From contig NZ_KB898880.1 in assembly GCF_000377905.1 (NCBI RefSeq), forward strand, positions 27,896-91,895: a DNA stretch of 64,000 nt, in the 5' to 3' direction. The DNA comes from Thioalkalivibrio sp. ALMg11. GTDB lineage: Bacteria; Pseudomonadota; Gammaproteobacteria; Ectothiorhodospirales; Ectothiorhodospiraceae. Each line of letters opens with the position of its first letter. Within the stretch, counting starts at the first letter, position 1. A program made the translations under genes and the position numbers. The notes under the pieces were generated by a model. The model did not search any database. It saw nothing but the letters and a program-made list of their open reading frames with translations, and was not told the DNA's origin. Of the stretch, positions 57,176 to 63,908 are shown piece by piece.

Positions 57176-57270
57176 CGTCAGAGCGGCCCGAGGTCCGACC
57201 GGTCCCGTTCGCGGTGCCGGAGCGGGGTCCGATCTCAGGGTAAGAGCACATTTGTGGGCCGGAATACGCC

Positions 57271-57650
57271 TAGTCGCCGTGGTCCGCCCCCGTCTTGCTT
57301 ACACAGAGTGCTCTTCAAAGCCCTTTTAACAGGTTCTATAGTCCGCCCTAACGGCGGCTTATGATGGAGCGGATCGTGATGATCAAATTTTCCGAAGACC
57401 TGGTCCCCCTGACCGACCTGAAGGCGAATCCCGGACGGGTTATGAAACACGTGGCCGAGGTTCACCGGCCCGTACTGCTGATTAGCCGGGGCAGGGATGT
57501 TGCCGTGGTGCAGTCGGTGGCGGATTACGAAAAGGCCGAGGAAGAGCGGGAATTCATGCGGGCCGTCGTCGCGGGTCTTGCGGACCTGGAGGCCGGCCGG
57601 GAACTCTCGCTGGACGAGGCCAGGGCGCAGCTCGGTCTCAACTAGCAATA
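57271..57650 (+). repeat. Duplicated segment carrying a Phd-type antitoxin gene, copy 1
   Basis: About 375 bp nearly identical to 60406-60778, from CCGTGGTCCG through TCTTGCTTA.ACAGAGTGCTC and the antitoxin gene to its stop. The copies differ at about a dozen scattered bases. Confidence 0.9.
57361..57645 (+). CDS. Phd/YefM-type antitoxin, copy 1
   Basis: The 94-residue protein has the Phd/YefM core: SEDLVPLTDLKANPGRVMKH, then RPVLLISRGRDVAVVQSVADYEKAEEE (quoted by the parts RPVLLISRGRDVAVV and ADYEKAEEE), and an acidic C-terminal toxin-binding tail. A shorter start at the third Met (57379) is possible and fits the usual length better. Its toxin partner follows after four bases but is interrupted. 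A near-identical copy lies at 60490-60774. TATAGT about 25 bp upstream is a possible -10 element. Confidence 0.88.
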   Translation: MMERIVMIKFSEDLVPLTDLKANPGRVMKHVAEVHRPVLLISRGRDVAVVQSVADYEKAEEEREFMRAVVAGLADLEAGRELSLDEARAQLGLN

Positions 57651-57967
57651 TGCCCGGCATTACGATCACGTTTGCCGAATCCGCCCTGCGCGATCTCGAG
57701 CAGATGCAGGAGTGGGACTCGGAGCAAGGCGTGCCGGAGGTCGGACAGAGGCTGGCGCAAGAGATTTTCCAACGAGTCTAGGCCCTGAACGACCACCCCG
57801 AAATCGGCAGGGTAGTGCCTGAATTTGACCAGCCGTTCCTGCGAGAGGTCGTCCATCCACCGTTCCGCATCGTGTACCGGCGTGATCCCGGTCGGGTGAG
57901 GGTTGTCCGCGTCTGGCGAAGCGAACGCCTGCTGCACCTCCCTGGTGGAGCGTCGAAGAAGAACTAG
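57650..57967 (+). pseudogene. ParE/RelE-type toxin gene interrupted by an amber codon
   Basis: The frame encodes PGITITFAESALRDLEQMQEW at the start and, after an in-frame TAG at 57779-57781 (codon 44), continues as ALNDHPEIGRVVPEFDQP, VVHPPFRIVYRRD and VVRVWRSERLL to the TAG at 57965. The part after the amber is clearly the rest of a ParE toxin; the lost residue is probably Glu (GAG to TAG). The gene follows its antitoxin by four bases. Toxin is presumably inactive, leaving the antitoxin alone. Confidence 0.88.
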
Positions 57968-58028
57968 GCAGCCACCAGACCTCCGCTCACGGTTCGTGGC
58001 GTTTGAGCGCACGCAAGCCCGGCCCACC

Positions 58029-58062
58029 GTCATTGCGAGGCCTCGCAGAGGCCGCGGCAATC
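58029..58062 (+). repeat. ATTGC hairpin repeat, copy 11
   Basis: Full consensus core after the broken toxin gene. The following segment to about 58160 is homologous to 57176-57265. The remaining 58160-58447 stretch contains a CCGTGGCCCAACCC motif (58214) and the presumptive promoter and leader of the next gene; no other gene was seen. Confidence 0.85.
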
Positions 58063-58447
58063 CGTCGGAGCGGCCCGAGACTCTACCGACCCCCTTTGCG
58101 GTGCCGGAGTGGGATCTAATCTCAAAGCAAGAGCCCATTTATGGGCCGCAATGCGCCGTTTAACGCCCTCAAACAGCCCTTTGGGTTCAGAAAGTCCCGT
58201 TAACACGCCTGGTTACCGTGGCCCAACCCCGTCGATGTGACCTAGTCGAGGTCCTTCACCCGTGCACACGTCAGAACCCTTTACACCCGATGATCGCGTT
58301 TGCGACCGCCCCCCGTCGGGTGCGCGTAACCTACGGTTTTCCAACGTCAATATAGAGCGGCATTTAGCGGGCATGGATGTTGCAAATCCGTGGGTGAGCG
58401 CAGACCCAAACCTCAACCTGCCTGCGCAGACCCACGAGGTAACGACC

Positions 58448-59107
58448 ATGACTACAAAGACTGTACAGGGCGGAACCCTCGCCCTTCTGCTCGCGGGAGG
58501 CATGATTGCCGCCGGATCGGCCTCCGCCAGCGTCATCAACTGCTCCGATCTCGACGGCAACCTGGGCGACAAGGTCACGCCCAACCAGGGCTGCCAGGTC
58601 CTGGAGCCGCTCGACGGCAATGTGAATACCAGCCTCACGGTCGTCAACAATGCCGAGTTCTTCGGCTACTCGGACTGGCTGTTCGACGGCAAGTACGAGG
58701 ACACCAACGGCAACCTGATCAACGACCCCGATGATCCGGCAACCATCGTGAGCTTCAACGGCGATGCCCAGAGCGGGACCTGGGAGCTGGTGGTTCTCGA
58801 CTTCTGGAGCAATTTCGAGAACCTGATGTTCGCGTTCAAGGATGGCGCCGACACCAACATCGTGGCCTACGACATGCTGAACGGCGCCCTGAGCGGGGCC
58901 TACGCCACCCCGTTGACCGACCCCCCGTTCGATTTGTCGGGCGCGGGCGAGGATCGCGACATCTCGCACATTTCGGTGTACTACCGCGGTAACGGGAATA
59001 ACGAAGTACCGACCCCCGGCTCGCTGCTCCTGGTGGGTATCGGCCTCGTGATGCTCGGCTGGGCCCTGCGCCGGCGCAAGGATCCCGCCCCGGCCTCGAC
59101 CGCGTAA
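58448..59107 (+). CDS. PEP-CTERM-type sorted secreted protein
   Basis: The 219-residue protein has a signal peptide (to about residue 27, GSASA), a secreted beta-rich body starting SVINCSDLDGN with one Cys pair (C31, C48), and a C-terminal sorting tail: VPTPGSLLLVGIGLVMLGW then basic ALRRRKD. The tail matches the exosortase PEP-CTERM pattern (PxPG-type start, membrane helix, Arg cluster). No exosortase gene is in the window. The ATG was chosen after GAGGTAACGACC; an upstream in-frame extension lacks sense. A strong terminator follows the stop by 25 bp. Confidence 0.87.
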   Translation: MTTKTVQGGTLALLLAGGMIAAGSASASVINCSDLDGNLGDKVTPNQGCQVLEPLDGNVNTSLTVVNNAEFFGYSDWLFDGKYEDTNGNLINDPDDPATIVSFNGDAQSGTWELVVLDFWSNFENLMFAFKDGADTNIVAYDMLNGALSGAYATPLTDPPFDLSGAGEDRDISHISVYYRGNGNNEVPTPGSLLLVGIGLVMLGWALRRRKDPAPASTA

Positions 59108-59132
59108 GCCACCGCAGCACCCTGTCCCAACG

Positions 59133-59161
59133 GGCCCCGGAAGCGATTCCGGGGCCTTTTT
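59133..59161 (+). terminator. Rho-independent terminator of the PEP-CTERM gene
   Basis: Stem GGCCCCGGAA (59133-59142) with TTCCGGGGCC (59147-59156), loop GCGA, followed by five T. It ends the gene at 58448-59107. Confidence 0.92.
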
Positions 59162-59420
59162 CCTGCGCCCGGCGCAGATCCGCTTCCGGCGGGTGGGGTG
59201 CCAGTTTCCCCGCGGCACAAGGTTGTGCCGCCAGAACCGACCACCGCAGGTGGTTGATCCTGATGAAGCCTGCAAAGCCCCTTGCTATCGCAAAGGCAAT
59301 CAAACCGGTGCAGCGCAGCGAGCGCTGCAAATGCCGGGATTCCATTACCGCCCTCCGACCCCGTCGCGCGTCCGTTACCGTGGTCCGACCGATCATGGAT
59401 GGCATTGTCTGGTCATCCCG
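59162..59420. other. Intergenic region, no gene seen
   Basis: Contains short palindromes (GGCACAAGGTTGTGCC near 59213) and a TACCGTGGTCCGACC motif at about 59373 that recurs near 57270, 58212 and 60406. No coding signal was recognised. Confidence 0.5.
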
Positions 59421-59564
59421 GAAACCGCGCAGCGGTTATCCGGGATCCACGCGGCTGGGGGTGGGATCGGTGCCCGAGTGTTTACCGACGGGGGAGATCC
59501 CGGCTCTACGCTTCGCTACGGCCGGAATGACGGGGGTGCGGCGTGTACCGTAGGTGTCCTCTTT
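59421..59564. repeat. Intergenic repeat unit R2, copy 2
   Basis: Homologue of 56975-57119 in the same orientation. It lies upstream of mqsRA, mirroring the copy upstream of the first Phd gene. Confidence 0.85.
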
Positions 59565-59625
59565 CTGTGCTTTCTGTGGTCCGATTCTGGCTGGGCGAGG
59601 TCCGGCCCCAAGGGTATGACAAAAA

Positions 59626-59640
59626 TAACCTAATAGGTTA
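59626..59640. promoter_or_regulatory. MqsA operator palindrome
   Basis: TAACCT, AAT, AGGTTA matches the AACCT-N(2-4)-AGGTT operator known for E. coli MqsA. It ends ten bases before the mqsR ATG and overlaps the ribosome-binding position, so it can control both transcription and translation start. Confidence 0.85.
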
Positions 59641-59650
59641 GTGTTAATGC

Positions 59651-59959
59651 ATGGAAAAGCGCTCGGCGCATTATCCGCTGGAGGCGGTCAAGAAGCTCGT
59701 AGCCCAGCAGGGCGTTCGAGCATTTACTAAGACCGCTCGGGACGGCGGAGCGGCAATGGGCTTGTTCGGGTCAGACCTCATTGAGGTGGTTCTGGGTGTA
59801 GAGCGCTGCATGTTCTACAAGAGCATGACCACCTACCAGGACCACACGGTATGGCAGGACGTGTACCACGTGCCCACGCCCAGCGGAGAAGCGTACGTGA
59901 AGTTTACGTTGCGCGAAGAGGGCTCGATTGTCATCCAGTTCAAGAGGAAAGGAGTATGA
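59651..59959 (+). CDS. mqsR: MqsR-family toxin
   Basis: GCU-specific mRNA interferase of the MqsRA type. The 102-residue protein closely follows E. coli MqsR: MEKRSAHYPLEAVKKLV at the start, FYKSMTTYQDHTVWQDVYHV in the middle (signature) and EAYVKFTLREEGSIVIQFK at the end. Toxin-before-antitoxin order, operator and four-base overlap with mqsA match the known operon. It appears complete. Confidence 0.94.
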   Translation: MEKRSAHYPLEAVKKLVAQQGVRAFTKTARDGGAAMGLFGSDLIEVVLGVERCMFYKSMTTYQDHTVWQDVYHVPTPSGEAYVKFTLREEGSIVIQFKRKGV

Positions 59960-60402
59960 AAACGCGCCCCTGCATTCAGTGCGAAAAAGGAACCATGGTC
60001 TTGGATACGCGCCCGATTCAGGCCGCGTTGGGGGATCTGGCGCAGCAGGTACCCGATGTGCATGCCTGGTTTTGCGATCACTGTGGCGAGGTCGAATTCG
60101 CGGACGAAGATGGAGCCGCCCGGTACTCGGATGCAATGGATGCCCTGACCCGTCAGGCGAAGGTGTTGCGTGGCCAGGAGATCCGTAGGATCCGGCGCCG
60201 GCTCAGGCTGACCCAGGTCCAGGCGGGCATGCTCTTTGGGGGTGGCGTGAACGCATTCAGCCGCTATGAACGGGGGCAAACCGAGCCGCATCGCTCAGTG
60301 GAACAGCTACTGCATTTGCTTGATCGCCATCCCGAGCTCTTGCCTGAGGTTCAAAGCCAGGCGGAATCCCGTATGAACGGGTTGAATCAGGAAGGGGGCT
60401 AG
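59956..60402 (+). CDS. mqsA: MqsA-family antitoxin and transcription repressor
   Basis: The 148-residue protein has an N-terminal zinc domain with C6-x2-C9 and C40-x2-C43, and a C-terminal helix-turn-helix with LTQVQAGMLFGGGVNAFSRYERG, where Asn and Arg (of GGGVNAFSRYE) read the operator in E. coli. It is about 17 residues longer than E. coli MqsA at the C-terminus. It overlaps mqsR by four bases (ATGA). The palindrome at 59626-59640 is its likely binding site. Confidence 0.93.
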   Translation: MKTRPCIQCEKGTMVLDTRPIQAALGDLAQQVPDVHAWFCDHCGEVEFADEDGAARYSDAMDALTRQAKVLRGQEIRRIRRRLRLTQVQAGMLFGGGVNAFSRYERGQTEPHRSVEQLLHLLDRHPELLPEVQSQAESRMNGLNQEGG

Positions 60403-60405
60403 TTC

Positions 60406-60778
60406 CCGTGGTCCGACCCAGTCTTGCTTAAACAGAGTGCTCTCTATGGCCCTTTGAACAGGTGCTACAGTCCGCCCTACCGGGGGCTTATGATGGAGCG
60501 GATCGTGATGATCAAATTTTCCGAAGACCTGGTCCCCCTGACCAACCTGAAGGCGAATCCCGGACGGGTTATGAAACACGTGGCCGAGGTTCACCGGCCC
60601 GTACTGCTGACTAGCCGGGGCAGGGGTGTTGCCGTGGTGCAGTCGGTGGCGGATTACGAAAAGGCCGAGGAAGAGCGGGTATTCATGCGGGCCGTCGTCG
60701 CGGGTCTTGCGGACCTGGAGGCCGGCCGGGAACTCTCGCTGGACGAGGCCAGGGCGCAGCTCGGTCTCAACTAGCAAC
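60406..60778 (+). repeat. Duplicated segment carrying a Phd-type antitoxin gene, copy 2
   Basis: Near-identical to 57271-57650 and in the same orientation. The identity ends just after the antitoxin stop (TAGCAA), where the toxin start would be. Confidence 0.9.
60490..60774 (+). CDS. Phd/YefM-type antitoxin, copy 2 (orphan)
   Basis: 94 residues, differing from copy 1 at about five positions (for example LTN for LTD, LTS for LIS, GRGVAV for GRDVAV, VFM for EFM). No toxin frame follows: the sequence after the stop is an unrelated inverted-repeat element. It is therefore an antitoxin without partner, perhaps able to cross-neutralise or regulate elsewhere. Confidence 0.85.
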   Translation: MMERIVMIKFSEDLVPLTNLKANPGRVMKHVAEVHRPVLLTSRGRGVAVVQSVADYEKAEEERVFMRAVVAGLADLEAGRELSLDEARAQLGLN

Positions 60779-60793
60779 AAGGCGGCGTTGCCT

Positions 60794-60867
60794 GGGGTCA
60801 GGCCTTGCTTTTTGCCCGTGTGGCGAACGGAGGGCAAATCCGTAGGCAAAAGGCAAGGTCTGACCCC
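60794..60867. mobile_element. Short inverted-repeat element (MITE-like) in place of the toxin gene
   Basis: Arms 60794-60816 and 60845-60867 (23 bases each, starting GGGGTCAGGCCTTGC) pair with two mismatches around 28 bases. Related GGCAAGACCTGACCCC-like ends flank several ATTGC repeats in the window. It begins 20 bp after the orphan antitoxin stop. No transposase is encoded; assignment as a mobile element is inference. Confidence 0.6.
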
Positions 60868-60955
60868 ATTGCTCGGGGGTGTGGTGGAAGCTATCTAATG
60901 GAGATTGCGCCGTTCCGGCAGGTCCGAGCCCGCTATGGTGGCCCGCAAGGGTGTT

Positions 60956-62929
60956 TCACTCGTCCGGCATTGACTCCTCGTGCAACCGCAGGCAGTCGCT
61001 ATCTTCCGCCTGGCCAAGGTCGAAGAAGGCGGCCACGGCGGCGATCGGTGAGACAAGGGCGGCCAGGCCCACCGCCAGCCCGCCCCGGACCACGAGCTCC
61101 GACGGATCAATGTCGATGGAGGGCGCAGTGAACGGGCCGCTCACCCGGACCGGAACGCGAGTACGAGCGATACCGGTCTCCTTGGGCTCACCCTTGATAT
61201 CGAGCACGAAGGTCTCCTCGTTGAGGTCGATCTCCCCGTCGCCGGCGATCATTGTGTCCTCGGTGTCGAGGAGCAAGATCGTGCTGTTCATGACCCCGTC
61301 CTCGCTGTCGAACGCCGCGACGAAACAGCGGATATGCACCGCATCCGGCACGGTGTCGCCCCGCACGAGGGTCAGCGCCTCGAGGAAACCGATGTCCAGC
61401 AGGCGCAGCAGCGAACCGTCGATGCGGCCGCGTTCCATGATGATGGCCACCTCGCCATCAGCCGTGGCCAGTGCGGAACGGATGGTGTCCCCGGTCGTCG
61501 AGAAAAGCGCGCGGCCCTCCAGGACGCCTTCGCCGTAGCCATCCATGGGCGTGCCTTCAATGATGTCGCGCAACTGTATGCCCGACAGGCGAAGATCGTA
61601 GTCGGTCTGCACCGTGTCGCCCCCGGAATAGATGGACGTGAACAGGTCAAACGCTCCCCCGGCAAGCCCGAAGCGCAGGGGTGAAAGACGCAGGATGCCC
61701 TCTTCGATTTCCAGGTCGAGTTCGACGTCGTTAAGCGGCAGCCCGCGTGCGACAACGCGCTCGCCGCGAAACGTCAGTCTCACATCGTTTTCCTGAATCT
61801 GCTCCACCTGGAGCGGTGCATCGGGCAACACGCGGGGGGCAGGTTCCGTTTCGTCCTCGGCCTCGTCTACGTCTACGTCTACGTCTTCAGCCTCGCCCCT
61901 GTCCTCAGCCTCGCCTTCCCCTAAGTCCGGGGAAACCCCGATCACGGCTCCGAGATCCTCGAATTGCAGATTCCGCGACAGCAAATCGGCAGTGATCAGC
62001 GGCCGCTCCGGGCCGGCGTCGAAGGTGACCAAGCCGGAGAGATCGCTTTCGCCCACGGTGCCGTCGAAGTCCTCAAACCGCCAGAGGTCGTTCTCTCGAA
62101 CGAGGTGACCGGCAAGTTCGTAAGGCGGTGTCGCGGGCAACGGAATGTGCAGGATCGGGACGAGCAGGGCGAGATCCGGTCCTGCGAGATGCAGATCCAT
62201 GTCGAGATGCATTTGGTCGGGGCGGTGGAGGAGGGTGCCGGCCATGGCGAGTTCGGTGGGGCCCACCTGTGCGTCCAGTTCGATCGCATAGGGTTCGTCT
62301 GTGTCGCGCAGGTTAACGAGCGCCGCGCCGCGTATATTCAGTTCGAAAGGCTCACCTTGAATCCGCCCCTGACCTTCGAGGGTGACGGGCAGGGCCCCTT
62401 CATCGGGACTGACCGCCTCAACCGAGCTCAGCCTGGCATCCAGTTCGAACTCACGCCCGTGATCCCGGTAGGTCAGGCGGCTCTCGTCGATGACTAGTGT
62501 TTCAATGAGTGGAATCTGTGGCGGCTCATCGGGTCTTTCCTCGGTGTCCAGATCCCAGTTGACTCGTCTTTCGTCAGCGGCCTCCAGGTGAACCTCCGCT
62601 CCATGCACGCGCAGATCGGTGATGACCGTCTGTCCGCGCAACAGCGCGCCGAGGTCGAACCGCACATCCAGACGCTCGACCCGGAGCATGTCCGGCTCCG
62701 AGGCCCAGTCAGCATTGGCGAGGCGGATGTCCCGGGCGGTGAACCACGGGTGCATCGAAATGCTGCCCTCCAAATCGCCATCAATGGCGAATTCACGCCC
62801 CGTCTCCTCGGAAACCCATTGCGAAATGGGACCCCGCAGCATGTTCCAGTCGAGGACGAGAATCGCAAGGGTCAGCAATGCTGCGATAACGCCCACCGTC
62901 GCCGCCAGCCACGTAAGCGTTCTGCGCAT
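60956..62929 (-). CDS. AsmA-family protein
   Basis: AsmA-like proteins are large periplasm-exposed envelope proteins linked to outer-membrane lipid or protein assembly. The ATG complementary to 62927-62929 gives 657 residues with one N-terminal membrane helix (about 6-28), then the AsmA start GPISQWVSEETGREFAIDG and DIRLANADWASEPDML. A beta-rich body follows, interrupted by an acidic Glu/Asp repeat (EDVDVDVDEAEDETE near residue 350), and the AsmA C-terminal segment MERGRIDGSLLRLLDIG near 500. A longer start (63022) would add 31 unlikely residues. Confidence 0.88.
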   Translation of the reverse strand: MRRTLTWLAATVGVIAALLTLAILVLDWNMLRGPISQWVSEETGREFAIDGDLEGSISMHPWFTARDIRLANADWASEPDMLRVERLDVRFDLGALLRGQTVITDLRVHGAEVHLEAADERRVNWDLDTEERPDEPPQIPLIETLVIDESRLTYRDHGREFELDARLSSVEAVSPDEGALPVTLEGQGRIQGEPFELNIRGAALVNLRDTDEPYAIELDAQVGPTELAMAGTLLHRPDQMHLDMDLHLAGPDLALLVPILHIPLPATPPYELAGHLVRENDLWRFEDFDGTVGESDLSGLVTFDAGPERPLITADLLSRNLQFEDLGAVIGVSPDLGEGEAEDRGEAEDVDVDVDEAEDETEPAPRVLPDAPLQVEQIQENDVRLTFRGERVVARGLPLNDVELDLEIEEGILRLSPLRFGLAGGAFDLFTSIYSGGDTVQTDYDLRLSGIQLRDIIEGTPMDGYGEGVLEGRALFSTTGDTIRSALATADGEVAIIMERGRIDGSLLRLLDIGFLEALTLVRGDTVPDAVHIRCFVAAFDSEDGVMNSTILLLDTEDTMIAGDGEIDLNEETFVLDIKGEPKETGIARTRVPVRVSGPFTAPSIDIDPSELVVRGGLAVGLAALVSPIAAVAAFFDLGQAEDSDCLRLHEESMPDE

Positions 62930-63193
62930 CGGAGAGCCTCTCTCCCGCCCGCCGGGGCGGATGTGAGTGGCGCCGGCGGGGTCATTCCCTCCGGCAGGAA
63001 AACCATCGAACCGGTTATTCATGGGTCGGTCAGCGAGATTTCATCGACCCACCAGCCGGCGTGTCCCTCCTGATGTGTGGACTCCTTTGCAATGATCATA
63101 GTCGCGGGTGCCCCGATTGGAACGGCGCATGTGCGGGTGTGTGAGGGCCCTCAAAATCCTTCGGATCCGCGACGGCGGCTGGCGCGGCTCAGC

Positions 63194-63346
63194 TCAGTTC
63201 AGCGGAAAGCGCTTCAGTAGCGACACCGCCTCACCGATGGCGGCTCCAGCATGGGCAGCGGCTGCCGGGTCGCGTTCCGCTAGGAAGGCGACAAGCCGCA
63301 GGAGGTCCTCGCGCGCTCGCGCCGTGAAGCGTACCGAGTAACTCAT
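63194..63346 (-). pseudogene. Truncated ParE/RelE-type toxin (paralogue of 38670-38969)
   Basis: The frame starts MSYSVRFTARAREDLLRLVA, as in the intact toxin, and continues AFLAERDPAAAAHAGAAIGE, but stops after KRFPLN at residue 50. The second half of the toxin, including the catalytic sheet, is missing. It follows the decayed antitoxin at 63369-63619 in the same order as the intact pair. Confidence 0.85.
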
Positions 63347-63368
63347 CCTTGAGACTCCCGCTGACGGG

Positions 63369-63619
63369 CTACTGGTTGCTCAACACACGGTCGAGATCGT
63401 CCAGCACCAACGGGCCGGGTAGTACTCACCTGTTACACGGGCATTGCGCGCGGATGCCAGGCCGCGCTTCAGAAACTCGGCCCGGGCGCGCTGTCGATCA
63501 ATCTCGTGGCGAACGCCATCCTCGATAAAGGCCGACAGTGTCTCTCCTGCGCCAAGGATTTTCTCCACCTGGTCCCGAAAGGCATCGCTGATCCGAAAGG
63601 CGAGCGTAGCGAGTGATTG
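63369..63619 (-). pseudogene. Frameshifted YlcI/YnfO-type antitoxin (paralogue of 38992-39246)
   Basis: The region encodes SLATLAFRISDAFRDQVEKI, AGETLSAFIEDGVRHEIDRQ and ARAEFLKRGLASARNARVTG in one frame. After EYYPA a one-base shift is needed to continue as LVLDDLDRVLSNQ to the TAG at 63369. The initiating Met of the intact copy is also absent. It is clearly a dead copy of the antitoxin at 38992-39246. Confidence 0.85.
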
Positions 63620-63694
63620 GTAGAGGAAGTCGGCGACCTCTGCGGGCGGGAACGAGCGCTCATGGCCGTGCCTGTCTTCTTTCTCCGTCAGCCC

Positions 63695-63728
63695 GTCATT
63701 GCGAGGCCTCGCAGAGGCCGCGGCAATC
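63695..63728 (+). repeat. ATTGC hairpin repeat, copy 12
   Basis: Full consensus core, between the decayed antitoxin and the last Phd-type gene. Confidence 0.88.
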
Positions 63729-63877
63729 TCCCGGATCCGCCCGAGAGCTTGCCCGTCGCATTGGCGTTGCCGGATCGGATCGGAAAGGTGGGTGTCCCCT
63801 TCCTCCGCCGATCGGAATGGGCGGTCACGATGGCCCGGAAGACGCAATTGAACCGAACCTGAAGGATGTCTATAGTT

Positions 63878-63894
63878 GTACGGTACTTCCGTAC
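63878..63894. promoter_or_regulatory. Inverted repeat upstream of the third Phd/YefM-type gene, possible operator
   Basis: GTACGG (63878-63883), five bases, CCGTAC (63889-63894). GTAC-centred palindromes are typical of YefM-type autoregulation. It lies 14 bp upstream of the ATG at 63909. Confidence 0.55.
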
Positions 63895-63908
63895 GTTTGA
63901 GGTCGGGC

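Noticed and set aside
60794..60867. The inverted repeat after the orphan Phd gene as a terminator
   Set aside because: A 23-bp stem with a 28-base loop and no following T-run is unlike a rho-independent terminator; it resembles a repeat element seen in parts elsewhere.
38585..63728. The ATTGC repeats as a CRISPR array
   Set aside because: Spacing is irregular (0.1 to 6 kb), genes lie between copies, and there are no Cas genes.
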